This document shows positions 46,209-56,510 of a stretch of 64,000 nt of DNA, in pieces. Below the pieces are notes generated by a model. It had not been told where the DNA came from. It made no database searches and saw only the letters and a program-made list of their open reading frames with translations. The DNA lies in NCBI GenBank assembly GCA_949751835.1, contig CATKHK010000003.1, positions 248,001 through 312,000 of the forward strand, given 5' to 3'. The position numbers and the translations under genes are program-made. How positions within the stretch are numbered: position 1 is the first letter of the stretch; each line of letters begins with the position of its first letter. The DNA comes from Blepharisma japonicum (lineage: Eukaryota; Ciliophora; Heterotrichea; Heterotrichida; Blepharismidae).

Positions 46209-48197
46209 ATGAAATTAAAGGCATCCAATTCTATTTATTTTTTATGGGCACTGACTTCCTTTATCATTCATGGACTTTACCCAACAAATTTAGCAAAAAT
46301 AGGATTATTTCTAATCACTTCCCAGCTTCCACAAAGTATTGAATGGCCGATAGCAATTTTGAGCTCAATGATTTTAACTCTTATAGCATCTTTACAAGAA
46401 GATTTATTATTTTTATTGGCCTTGATTTATGCACTCCCTCATGCTTATCAACTTAAATTAGATTCAGCCATCAATTTGCATCTTTTAATTGATATTATCT
46501 GACTAATCCTTTCTGGATACTTCCAGAGTGGTCAAACTGAGCTACTTTTTATTATAGGTATATCTTTTGTTTCTATTTGAGATATATCACAATATACAAA
46601 ACTCAGTCAAATAAGAGAAAAAAATTTTGAATTAGAAAAAAGGAGTTCAGATTTGGAGCAGGAAATTTCCAGCATTGAAGCCAGCAAATTGATTCCTTCA
46701 TTCAAAAGAGCTGCAGAACTTGTAGAAAAACTAAAAAAATTGTCGATTTCTTTGACTCCGGCCACCTCGAGACAGAGTTTACATGTAAGGTTTAAGAGTG
46801 AAGCACAGTCAGGTGATATAGAAATTTTAAAAGGAAGCGCTTCTAACGAAGCAAGTAATTCAAATTTTATAACAAATGATGAAATAAAAGAAATTATTGC
46901 CTCCCTGATTAGTCAAGATTATCTAATTTGTAACCAAGGAAAAATTAAAGCTTCTGAGTTTAATCTTGCAGAAATTGGGAAAAACCAAATGGATTTGTAT
47001 ACACAAGTAGATGATTCGCTTCCAGAAACTACAATAAGAGTAAAGCACCCAGAACCAGGCAAATCAATTTTTCAACGTCTAACTACCATGAAGTCCTATT
47101 GTGACGCTAACGAATCTTTATCTGAAGCTCTGCAAGAGCTTGGAACTTGGGACTTCAACTCGTTTAAACTCATTGAATATGTAAATAACCCAGCCTTTGA
47201 GGTTGGCCGATTTGTTTTCAGAATGCTGGGGTTAAATGTAACTTATGATATAGACGACCATAAACTTGATCGATTTTTAACAGCAGTAGAGAGTGGTTAT
47301 AAAAAGAAAAATTACTATCACAATTCATTGCATGCTGCAGATGTCACAGCTTCAGCTGTTTTTTTAATACAAGAAGGAATAGAATTGGGAAATGGCTTGG
47401 CAGATATAGATATTTTTTCAATGGTTATCGCTGCACTTTGTCATGATGTTGGACATCCAGGAGTTAACAACCCCTTTTTAGTAGCCAGCAAAGATCCTTT
47501 AGCATTTAAATATAATGACCAAAGCGTTTTAGAACATATGCACACAAATACTACATTCCAAATTCTTAGTGAAGACAAAACAAACATTCTTGAAAATTTA
47601 ACGAAATTAGATTACCAAAGATTTAGAAAAATCACTATCCAAGCTATACTTGGAACTGATTTGCAGATTCATTTTGATAAACTTGCTGATTTTAAATCAA
47701 TGCTGTCTAAAAAACTTACTTTTGCTGACGACAAGTTTAAATTACTTGCTTTACAAATGTGTATTAAATGCGCTGATATAGGACATGGAGCTAAAACTCT
47801 TGATATGCATAAAAAGTGGACAAATCTCATTACAAAAGAGTTTTTCAAACAAGGCGATTTAGAAAGAGGGCATGGATTTAGTGTCACACCTCTATGTGAC
47901 AGAGATAGTGTCATTATCAGCAAATCCCAAGAAGGGTTTCTAAAAGTACTTGTCAGGCCTCTTTTTGAAAGCTGGTCAGAATTTCTAGAGCTCCATGCTA
48001 CTAAAGAAAATAAAGAAGAAGTTCTCGCTTCTTTTAATATATGCATGACAAACATTCAAAGCAACATTGAATTCTGGGACAACGAATACAGCTTATTCAA
48101 AGAAGGTAAGCAAGAGTTTTTCCTAGACGAGCTTATCCCTCCTCTTCTTAAGAAGCACTCGACCCAAATTATGTTGCCAAGATTTAAGTATAATTAA
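46209..48197 (+). CDS. Membrane-anchored cyclic nucleotide phosphodiesterase, copy 3
   Basis: 662 residues with TGA as Trp at 46500 and 46578. N-terminal membrane helices (SIYFLWALTSFIIHGLYP, AILSSMILTLIASLQEDLLFLLALIY), a charged coiled linker, then a full PDEase_I domain (YHNSLHAADV, CHDVGHPGVNN, CADIGHGAK). Near-identical to copy 2 over long parts of the catalytic domain, suggesting a recent duplication. Membrane anchoring of all three implies local control of cyclic nucleotide near the plasma or ciliary membrane, where ciliate adenylyl and guanylyl cyclases reside (inference). Confidence 0.93.
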
Positions 48198-48239
48198 AAA
48201 TTGCTTTTTCTTATATAAGCCTAAATTTGTAAACTTAAA

Positions 48240-49037
48240 ATGGAGGGGCAAGACTTAAGAGTAAGGCTTGCAGAAGCTTTGAATACTTATGGCCTGAAGC
48301 AAGTTAACGTTGCAAAAGACACTGGCATCCACCACACAACTCTCAGCCTTTGATTAGGCGGAAGAATAAAAGGAAGCAATCCAAAGATCGAAAACGAAGT
48401 CGAAGCATGATTAAATAATTTAAGTGTCTCTCGGCCTAAAGAACTTGGCCCAGTGAGAACTGATATCACTAGATTCCTCCGAATCACCCACAGCCAAAAT
48501 GAGCTGCCTGAAGAAGAAAGCGAGTTGATTCCAATCAGAATAGATATAGAAATCGAAGGCAGACGTGTAAAAGAAGCTATTTGTTGGGAAAGTCAAGAAC
48601 CTTATTTCACTCCTCAGAGCTTTGCTGAAATTTTGTGTGAAGACTTATCATTGCCACAGCCTTTTCAGAAAGAAATCGCAGGGACTATTGAAAAAAGAAT
48701 ACAAAGACATGAAAATTATAATTGAAATGTAGGAGAATGTATACAGATTATTGATATTGAAATAAGAATGGAAAATATGATATTGAGAGATAGGTTTCTT
48801 TGGGATATCAATAATAAAGAAAACAGTCCTGAATTTTTTGCACAGTGCTTGTGTGCTGATTTAGGGCTTGGAGGAGATATAGCTGTACAAATTGCTTATA
48901 TAATTAGGGAAAGGATTGCGTACCTGCATAAACATTTAGTGACGGCGAGACCTGGGTCAGTGCCGATGAATGCACTTTATAGAGATAACCCTAATGAGTG
49001 GGAACCAAAATTGAAATTATTAAATAACATTATGTAG
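48240..49037 (+). CDS. SNF5: SNF5/SMARCB1/INI1 chromatin-remodelling subunit
   Basis: 265 residues with TGA as Trp at three sites (48351, 48408, 48723). The C-terminal half holds the two SNF5 repeats: repeat 1 about 95-155 (LIPIRIDIEIEGRRVKEAI ... SFAEILCEDLSLP) and repeat 2 about 170-235 (IDIEIRMENMILRDRFLWDI ... FAQCLCADLGLGG). Each begins with the P-I-R/D-I-E-strand and ends in the L-x-L-P type helix. The N-terminal ~60 residues form a helix-turn-helix-like segment (LAEALNTYGLKQVNVAKDTG, TTLSLWLGGRIKG), an XRE-like arrangement not usual for SNF5, whose N-terminus is otherwise winged-helix in animals. Core subunit of SWI/SNF-type remodellers. Confidence 0.92.
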
Positions 49038-49300
49038 ATCCAAAGGAAGTGTTGGCTCATTAGTAATTTTCATATTGAAATTTTAAATAATATATATGGA
49101 TCAACATTAATAATTATATAGTCATACCATTTGAGAAATATTGATAGTTATCATTTTCGCAGAAGTGTCGTAATCTAAAGACCTTTTTTCATGCTAAATT
49201 AGAAAATTTTCACTGTAAATAAATTTCATAACATAACAACAAGAAAAAGAAAAATTAATGTAAGTCAAATTCCATTTTATCAATAATCCGATTAGACTAC

Positions 49301-50362
49301 TTATTCTGACGCAGTACTATCAAGACTCCAGACCTTGATGTAATCGATTTTGAGTGCAGCGTCTTCACCATTCCAGGTTGGCTGCCAAGCACCACGATTG
49401 TTCCAGAAGGAGTCTACAGAGTGTTGATCGGTATCAGACCATGGCTTATTTCCAACACCATCAGGGAAGTATCCTGAAGTGCCTCCGCAAGCCACGTTAA
49501 GAGTGAAGTAGAATTCTTGATCGAAAGGAGCATTAAGTCCTGCACCTGCCCAAGGGTTATTGAAGTTAGTTGGGAAATTTCCTCTTTGCCAGAAGCTGAT
49601 CTTGGTCATATCGACGTCCAATACAATATTGCTTGGAGTATCAAAATAAGTATAAAGTCTATCCTTAGACCAGTAAAGTCCATAGATATGGAAATCATCT
49701 GCAAGAGATGTAGGGTTGTTATATTCCTTGTGGGTTAATGGATACTTATTATTAGCCCAATCAGGCCCCCAATGAAGAGTAGAAGCAAATTGGTTATTCC
49801 CTCCTGCAGGATAAGATGGTTGGTTTCCACGTGATTCCATGATATCAATTTCTCCAGAAGCAGGCCATCCTCCATAAGAATTGTAATTTGGAAGCATCCA
49901 AATGGCTGGCCAAAGCCAATCCCCTCTAGGCAATTTTGCTCTGACTTCAACTCTTCCATATTTGAACTTAAAAGTGTCAGCTGTTCTAAGCCTTGCTGAT
50001 CTTACTGGATTAATAACATTTCCAGACGCAGCAGCGTTTCTTTCACATCCGTAGAACTGGTTACCTGTGCAAGCATCAGCAGGACTGCCTCCCCAGATAT
50101 TAACGTCTCCAGATTGCAATGTGGTCATTCCAATGGCGTCTTCAGTCATAGTTGGCATGATGTAGAGCGTGGAGTTCTTTACATAACTGTTGGAACGGTT
50201 GTTGACATACCACTCGAATTCCCAGTTGCCACCACCTGACATGGTGATTTCGTGCTTTCACACCCTGAAGTCAAGGGTTTTGAAGTCGTCTTGGAAAATG
50301 AGGGTTTCGGCTGAACACCCAATAACTAATGCCATGCATATCAAAGCTAAGCTTGGCGACAT
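49301..50362 (-). CDS. Secreted GH16 family beta-glucanase
   Basis: 353 residues starting at the ATG at 50362, with TGA as Trp near residue 36. The N-terminus is a signal peptide (MSPSLALICMALVIGCSA). The GH16 active-site motif is complete: SGEIDIMES, with E161, D163 and E166 as nucleophile, helper and acid/base. Flanking motifs fit laminarinase-type enzymes (YGRVEVRAKLPRGDWLWPAIWMLP, FHIYGLYWSKDRLYTYFD, FYFTLNVACGG). It should cleave beta-1,3 or mixed-linkage glucans in food vacuoles or outside the cell. GH16 genes in protists are often of bacterial origin, but the in-frame TGA-Trp shows it is adapted to this code. Confidence 0.93.
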
Positions 50363-50838
50363 TATAATTATTATTATCCACCACATTTGGGAGAACTTTA
50401 TGCTAGTGACATCGGCATGTCGAATTATTAGGTTCAGTATGGCTGAGACAAACCATAATAAAAAATGGAATAACTTAAGACGAGCAGTTGTGGCTCTAGG
50501 TATACATAAATAACTATATATTATTGATTTCAATAAAATAATTGAGATTTGAGTTTGACAATATTTTAAAATACGTTTATTCAAAATCTAAAGGAAATAA
50601 TTGCTAGCTTCCAATCATTTAATAGACATTTAAGCTTAACTAACAGAAGTTCGGATTCAGAAAGAAATAAATGTATGCTCTTGGCAAGATACCAAGGTAA
50701 AGCAAATAAAGCTACTATAGGCTGAATATTAGAGGTCAAAAAGATTTCATGATTTTTAATTAAAATTAACAGCACTTTTTATATATTGATTATCATTTTA
50801 AGCATAAGAATTATGCAATACATAATCAGAAATTTAAA
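50363..50838. other. Intergenic, 476 bp, divergent promoter region
   Basis: Between the divergent GH16 and nucleoside hydrolase genes. Minus-strand ORFs at 50258-50584 and 50581-50775 are AT-rich read-through of the GH16 leader and flank; no separate gene is supported. Confidence 0.6.
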
Positions 50839-51798
50839 ATGTCGGCTATATGGCTGGACTGCGATCCTGGTCATGATGATGCAATGGCAATTATTCTGGC
50901 TGCATATTCCTCTAATTTATTAGGAATCAGCACTTCAGCTGGAAATCAAACCATACACAAAACAACTAGAAACGCAATTAGGGTTTTAAGCGCAATTGGA
51001 AAATCTTATATTCCTGTAGTCAAAGGCCAGGCAGCTCCTTTAATCCGCCCATCAATGGTATGTGCAGAAATACATGGTGAATCAGGGTTGGACGGTTTAG
51101 ATGACAAGCCATTATTTGATGAAGTGGACATTAATCATATCCAAGGTCCAGCCCCACCTGTAATGTATGAGCATATCCGAAGATATTTCTTCCTTACAGG
51201 TCAAAAAGTCAGACTTGTAGGTACTGGCTGTCTTACAAACATCGCTCTTTTACTTGTTCTTTATCCTGATGTGAAGAGTATGATTGATATTAGTATAATG
51301 GGCGGAGCCATAGGAATTGGAAATATTAGCCCTTCTGCTGAATTTAATATCTTATTAGACCCAGAAGCTGCAAAAATCGTATTTGAAAGTGGAGTGGACT
51401 TAGTTATGATTCCTTTAGAAGTAACACATACAGCTCTAGTTACAAATGAAGTGCTGCAGAAAATTGGAAATAATACTCCTTTTACTGCAAAAATCTGTGA
51501 ACTATTAAACTACTTCAGAAAAAATTATAAAGAAGTGTTTGATTTTGCAGACCCTCCACTGCATGATCCACTTGCAGTTGCATATGTTTTAAGACCTGAT
51601 CTTTTTACAGTAAGATTAATGAGGGTTGATATAGAAACTCAAAGCGATTATAGCTACGGACGAACTATATGTGACGTCTGGAACAAAAGCACAATGAAAA
51701 AGAACTGTTGGGTCGCTACAAAGGTAGAACTTGATGGCTTTTGGGACTTAATGATCCAAGCAGTTGAATTGGCAGATGCCAGATCAAATTTAAACTAA
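50839..51798 (+). CDS. Inosine-uridine preferring nucleoside hydrolase
   Basis: 319 residues, ATG to TAA. The N-terminal calcium-binding signature DCDPGHDDAMAI gives the catalytic Asp cluster, VGTGCLTNIALLL the second loop, and PLHDPLAVAYVL near residue 237 the catalytic His-Asp region. It hydrolyses ribonucleosides to base and ribose and serves purine/pyrimidine salvage; ciliates generally cannot make purines de novo, so salvage enzymes matter. Length is typical of the family (310-325). All metal-binding aspartates visible; likely active and cytosolic. Confidence 0.95.
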   Translation: MSAIWLDCDPGHDDAMAIILAAYSSNLLGISTSAGNQTIHKTTRNAIRVLSAIGKSYIPVVKGQAAPLIRPSMVCAEIHGESGLDGLDDKPLFDEVDINHIQGPAPPVMYEHIRRYFFLTGQKVRLVGTGCLTNIALLLVLYPDVKSMIDISIMGGAIGIGNISPSAEFNILLDPEAAKIVFESGVDLVMIPLEVTHTALVTNEVLQKIGNNTPFTAKICELLNYFRKNYKEVFDFADPPLHDPLAVAYVLRPDLFTVRLMRVDIETQSDYSYGRTICDVWNKSTMKKNCWVATKVELDGFWDLMIQAVELADARSNLN

Positions 51799-51831
51799 TA
51801 TATAATAAATATCCCACTATGAGATAATTAC

Positions 51832-52849
51832 TTAAGGTGATTTCTTTAGTGTGAGTAAGTCAACGTCGACTACATTCTTAGCTTTGACTCCTTTATTATG
51901 CAGAGTTTTGACAACTAGCTCAATGTTCTCCTTTTTCTTGGTCCCAATCACTAAAGTCTCAATCTCTCCTTTGGCTTTGATATTTTGGGCTTTTCCGGGG
52001 CAAACAATAAGAACTTTGGCATGCTGCGCATTATAGACACTCAGCCCATCTTCTTCAGGAGCAAATACAGTTTTTGCACCAACAAAGCTAGCACCTAAAG
52101 CACTTCCAAAAGTCAGTGGGTATTTATGCACTAAAGTGTTCACTACTGTATCTCCGCCTTTTATTCCTATTTTTTTAGCAAAATCAGTTGCAAAGCTAAC
52201 TAACTCTTCTTGAGTGTGGGAAGAGCCATAATGGGTAAAGCTTGGGGTATTTGCCTTTACTTCAAAACTGTTCATAGGATTAGTAGTTTCTTCTAATTGT
52301 GCATAGACAGGGACTTGCTTCATTTTTAAGCTTCCTCTTATAGTAGAAAACCCAGTCTGGATGACTCCTTTGAGCTCAGGGAATTTATTGCTCTTGAGAA
52401 CACTGCCTGCGTTGGTTTTTGACATTTCTGGAATATGATTCAAGAGATAGTCAATACGATAGTTGCCTTCTAAACTTTCCCAAGGAGAAAGAATAAGGAG
52501 TTTGGCAGACTTCATGCTTGACTCGAAATTTTCAGTTGAATCCAGACTTATCACTTCAAAGCCAGCTTTGGCACATGCCAGGTGAAGGATTAAGGACTCT
52601 GGGTATTCTTTGCATGTAAGCCAAGTAACGACTTTATCACCTGGGTGAAGACCTAGCTCTGCAAGACCCATGGCGTAGGCTTGAGAATATCTCTGCATTA
52701 GAAATTACGTTCACTTCTTTGAAGGTTCATCTTGTTTGTTTACCGAGAAAATGCCAAGCGTCTCTGTAAGGGAACTGCTTTAGTTGAGCTGCAAATGCTT
52801 TTTCTATTGGCCCACCTGAGTATAGTCTCTGAATGGTTTTTCCAAGCAT
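51832..52849 (-). CDS. Acyl-CoA synthetase-like protein, AMP-binding N-terminal part only
   Basis: 333 residues after removal of a 16-nt intron at 52693-52708 (GTAATTTCTAATGCAG on the minus strand), which joins WTFKEVN to RYSQAYAMGLAELGL as in acyl-CoA synthetases. TGA as Trp occurs just before it. The first ~120 residues match the AMP-binding family N-lobe (LGLHPGDKVVTWL, HLACAKAGFEVISL). There is a second stretch FTHYGSSHTQEELVSF and KIGIKGGDTVVNTL, but the phosphate-binding TSGTTGxPKG loop, the YGxTE motif and the mobile C-terminal domain are all missing. At about half the family length with no start or stop problem, it is probably a stable pseudoenzyme, perhaps a mitochondrial complex subunit (inference). 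Confidence 0.75.
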
Positions 52850-52949
52850 TTTTTAATAGAAATTATCTCGAACTTATTTTAATATAAGAATTTGAGAATT
52901 TGTGTATATTAAGATAAATAAAACTATTATAATTTAATCACATATTTCA

Positions 52950-53891
52950 ATGCACAATATGGAAGAAATGATGGACTACGAAAAGGAGAGATGGAAAGAG
53001 AAAGGTCCATATTGGATATTTGGTATTGCTCTATTTATGTTTTATCCTTTAGTACTCCCAGAACTAATAAAGCCGTTATATGAAATATTGCTTTCTCACT
53101 TCGATGAATGCAGTACCTTTGTTTTGTTGATGCTGATAGTTCATCATATAAGCTATACTGTACATTGTGCAATTCTTATCGCTATAGCTTTTCTTAAGAA
53201 TCCAAGCTTAGAAAAATTTAGAGTAAATCCTTCTTCATGGCCTTGGGAAGTGGATATGCCACTTATAAAACGAAACGCGGTTACGCTATTCTTCAACTTT
53301 TTCCTTATCACCCCTATTGTGGCCTATATTGGCTATAAGATAGATTTATTCAGCACTCGATTTGAGCCTATTTACCCTTCTTTTACAGAAGTTCTTTGGC
53401 AAATATTTTTTTGCATGGTAACTGAAGATATATGGTCGTATACATTTCATGCTCTCAATCACTGGGGTCCATTTTATAGGAATATTCACAAAAAACATCA
53501 TCAATATAATATTACAATAGGAATTTCAGCTGAATACGCTCATCCAATAGAGTTCATGATGGTCAATATAGCAGCTATGGCAACAGGGGTTATTATACTG
53601 AGGAAAAGGATGCATTATATTTCATTTTTGTCATGGATGTCCTATAGAATTGGAGATACCGTTGACCAGCATGGGGGCTATGAATTTCCTTTTTCTCCAT
53701 TTTCGATAATGCCTTTCGCAACTACAGCGCATTTCCATGATTATCATCACTCAGCAAATATAGGAAACTACGGCTCTCAATTCGCTATATTAGATGCGCT
53801 ATTTAATACATCACCAGGCTTTTATAATCATATGAAGAAAAGAAATAAGAAGTATGTGAAGAGAGCCCCTCAAGGATCTCATATTGAATAA
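52950..53891 (+). CDS. Sterol desaturase / fatty acid hydroxylase family membrane enzyme (C4-methylsterol oxidase-like)
   Basis: 313 residues, no TGA needed. Four or so hydrophobic segments (FGIALFMFYPLVLPE, FVLLMLIVHHISYTVHCAI, AVTLFFNFFLITPIVAY). The di-iron His clusters are intact: FHALNH near 167, HKKHHQ near 181, and HFHDYHH near 265, with EYAHPIEF between. This matches the Erg25/SMO and Erg3 superfamily of ER enzymes that oxidise sterols or hydroxylate lipids with O2 and cytochrome b5. Divergent with the acyl-CoA-synthetase-like gene over about 100 bp. Confidence 0.92.
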   Translation: MHNMEEMMDYEKERWKEKGPYWIFGIALFMFYPLVLPELIKPLYEILLSHFDECSTFVLLMLIVHHISYTVHCAILIAIAFLKNPSLEKFRVNPSSWPWEVDMPLIKRNAVTLFFNFFLITPIVAYIGYKIDLFSTRFEPIYPSFTEVLWQIFFCMVTEDIWSYTFHALNHWGPFYRNIHKKHHQYNITIGISAEYAHPIEFMMVNIAAMATGVIILRKRMHYISFLSWMSYRIGDTVDQHGGYEFPFSPFSIMPFATTAHFHDYHHSANIGNYGSQFAILDALFNTSPGFYNHMKKRNKKYVKRAPQGSHIE

Positions 53892-54157
53892 TAAATCAAT
53901 TTAATTAAATAATCTGTTTGAGGCAATCTTTAATTTTGATTAAATTTTATTGTATTTTTTTCAAAGATATAAGAAATTAGAAGAATATGATTTTATCAAA
54001 ATTTGGAAAAATATATTAATTATACTTCTTTAAAATTATAATCCTGATGATTTGATGTCTTATGGCGAATAAATACTTTAATACTCCGTATATTAATTTT
54101 ATGTCAAAAAATTCACTATTTCTTTCATGATACATTATCTAGATATTCTTAATAAAA

Positions 54158-54973
54158 ATGGAATTTAGCTTCACATTTTCACAAGTTGTTCCAATTATCT
54201 TTGTCATTTTAGCGATTTTTATCTATTTTTTCGGAAGGAACAGAAACAAATTAATAGCCCACAAATGGGCAAACACACTCGAGCCTCTTATAAAAGAAAA
54301 CTTCACAAATATAGGAGAATTTGCAGGAGCAGAATATTTAAAGTAAGAGTCACACAGGCAATACACAAACCAAATATTCAGAATTATGGCATCAGGAAGA
54401 AAAAGCTGTCTTTATTTTGTTTCAATTATAGAGTTGACAAGAAGACACAATATCATTTATGCGACTATTGGGAGATTTTTTAGCAGTGAAACAGATAGAT
54501 TTGCTTTTGAAATCGCAGTAAATGTGAATCCTCCATCTCCAGTTATATTTGCGCTATTGAAAAACATTCACAAGAAGAAAATTTTCAAAGAGTATGATGA
54601 TTTGCGTATATTAACACAAGAGAGACCAAAATACACTATGCCAAATGGATTTGTTGTTATGTCTGAAAATGATGAGAGTGCGAGCTGGATTCTTACGAAT
54701 GAAATTTTGCACTATATTGAAGTGCTCGCTCCTATCATGGAGATGATTTATATTACAGATTTAGAAATTTTGCCAGTGAAAGTGCCGTTAACTTTAAGAT
54801 GCAACTTTCTCTTGCCACATAATAGTCAAAATAAAGTAAATAGTCAGCAAATTGAATTGGCTGGAAAATTTGCTTTAGCATTAGCTGATAGATTAAGCTT
54901 ATTTAGAATTAGTAGCCAAGCACGAGAATTATGTTTGAAAAGTAGGTCAAATTTAAGACCGAAATCTGAATAA
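54158..54973 (+). CDS. CCDC47: CCDC47/PAT complex ER protein
   Basis: 266 residues with a 15-nt intron at 54343-54357 (GTAAGAGTCACACAG) that removes the apparent stop. N-terminal membrane helix (VVPIIFVILAIFIYFF at about 9-24), then the DUF1682 region: KYTMPNGFVVMSENDES, WILTNEILHYIEVLAPIMEMIYITD, KVPLTLRCNFLLP, and a C-terminal helix. CCDC47 with WDR83OS forms the PAT complex, a chaperone for multispanning membrane proteins at the Sec61 translocon. The long basic coiled-coil tail of animal CCDC47 is shortened here to a few residues (KSRSNLRPKSE). Family assignment is fairly firm. Confidence 0.85.
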
Positions 54974-55603
54974 TGATAAATAAATGAATTGGTAATATTC
55001 CTTATTAACTTACTGTTAGAATGAAAACCAGGGATATTATGAAAATATCTTTCTCGATACATATATTTTAATTAAATAAATCTCATTTTAAAGGCTGTGT
55101 TATGTAAAAACCATTATTAATTTTTCTTTATTTGTATTAAATGGGTTATAGATTTATAGTTAAGTTCTTAGAGAATATATGCTTTTCTGGGCTACCATAT
55201 TGCTCACAAACATAGCCTGTTTACTTGCCAGCTCTAAACTGAAGACCAAGCTTACTAGCTCTGATTGCCAAATCGAAAATTGCCTATAATTAAAGTTGAT
55301 AAGCCAGCAATGCTCAGTTTTTGGATCGTATGGCACTCTAAGAAAGATTATATGGCTCCTACGACATAATTTTTGATTATTTATGATTGTTGAGTCCTAT
55401 ATGAAAGTCCGATTATCTATTTCGATAGATTTTAGCTTTGAGCACAACATCAAAATCAAGTGAATTGGCTGCTGGAGCAAACTAGAAAAATCTTGATGCT
55501 CTTAAATGTAGTTCGAATTTAAAATTAATTGAAAATAATTCAATCATTTATGTTTTTTCAGTTATCAAAAATATTAAATCGCTATGCTTTAATAAATATA
55601 ATA
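54974..55603. other. Gap of 630 bp holding one coding-like ORF
   Basis: 54974-55178 is AT-rich with nothing recognised; the ORF-like segment is listed at 55179. Confidence 0.5.
55179..55505 (+). pseudogene. Small secreted-protein-like ORF with one in-frame TAA
   Basis: Reads ATG at 55179 to TAA at 55503, 109 codons, TGA as Trp, interrupted once by TAA at 55287-55289. It begins with a good signal peptide (MLFWATILLTNIACLLA), then SSDCQIENC and further Cys residues. No intron fits the stop. Either a decayed secreted protein or a chance frame; another frame through the same DNA is also coding-like but needs six readthroughs. Next to a clear pseudogene, so decay is likely. Confidence 0.35.
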
Positions 55604-56510
55604 AATGTCTGATATTTCTCAAGCAAGCTTGCCATTTTATTGGAAAATTATTTCTGCAGGAATCGGAGGCAGCATTGCTGAGTTTATTACACTTCATTCG
55701 ATATAATTAAAGTTTGTCTTATGATTCAAAACCAACTAAGAAACCCTATAAAATACTCAGGCGTTCTAAATTGCGCTGCTATTATGGTAAAAGAAGAAGG
55801 CGCTTCTTCTCTCTGAAAAGGACTCATATATGGTATTCACTGTCAGCTTGCTTATTGTTCTTTACGCCTTGCTATATTTATAAAATTAAGTGATTGAGTT
55901 AGCGGGCTAACTAAAGAAGTCATAAATATCCCAACTTAATTCAGAAAATTTATTTAGGCTTGCTATCAGGTAGTGTCTCATGTTTTATTGCATATCCAAC
56001 GTACTTGGTTAGAACTAGACCATCAAGAGACGCAACAAACTCAAAACTAATACATAAAGGAATAATAAATGCATACAAAGAAATTATAAGAGAAAAAGGG
56101 CTTTAAGCTTGATTAGAATGGTCATGAGTTACTAGAAGCTCAGTGATAAATGTGGCAGAGTTAGCGAGCTATTTCCAAATAAAGAAATTAATGTGGGAAT
56201 TCGGATTTGGGGATGAGTTATCAACATATTGCATGTGTGGATTCTTAGCTGGAACTTGTACTGTACTCGTAAGAAGCCCAATAAATGCAGTAGCAGTAAA
56301 GCTAATGAATGATAAGCAAGGGCAATATAATGGATTTTTTAAATGTGCTTTAAAGAAGCTAAAGAATGATGGATTATTTTCAGTCTATAATAAAATATGG
56401 ACTAATATTGCGAGATGCGGAACATAGAGAACGATTATTTTACATCTTTTGTAGCTGTGAAAAGAATTGTCTCTCAAAATATATAGAAGATAGTGAAATT
56501 TAAATATTAA
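55604..56510 (+). pseudogene. Mitochondrial carrier (SLC25) pseudogene
   Basis: Host gene remnant. All three carrier modules can be followed: module 1 start (MSDISQASLPFYWKIISAGI, then DIIKVCLMIQNQ, SGVLNCAAIMVKEEGASSLWKGL), module 2 (LIQKIYLGLLSGSVSCFIAYP, LVRTRPSRDA), module 3 (STYCMCGFLAGTCTVLVRSP, QYNGFFKCALKKLKNDGLF). The first PxD motif is broken by a one-base loss (TLP-F-D would need an extra C near 55700), a second frame shift lies near 55935, and stops fall at about 56104 (TAA) and 56426 (TAG). TGA-Trp still falls sensibly (SSLWKGL). It would have exchanged metabolites across the inner mitochondrial membrane. At least four breaks, so non-functional. Confidence 0.85.

Noticed and set aside
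47669-48055. 128-codon minus-strand ORF inside PDE copy 3
   Set aside because: Shadow of the conserved catalytic domain; the same shadow recurs in copy 2.
50190-50513. Plus-strand ORF over the GH16 leader
   Set aside because: Antisense to the signal peptide and 5' flank of the GH16 gene.
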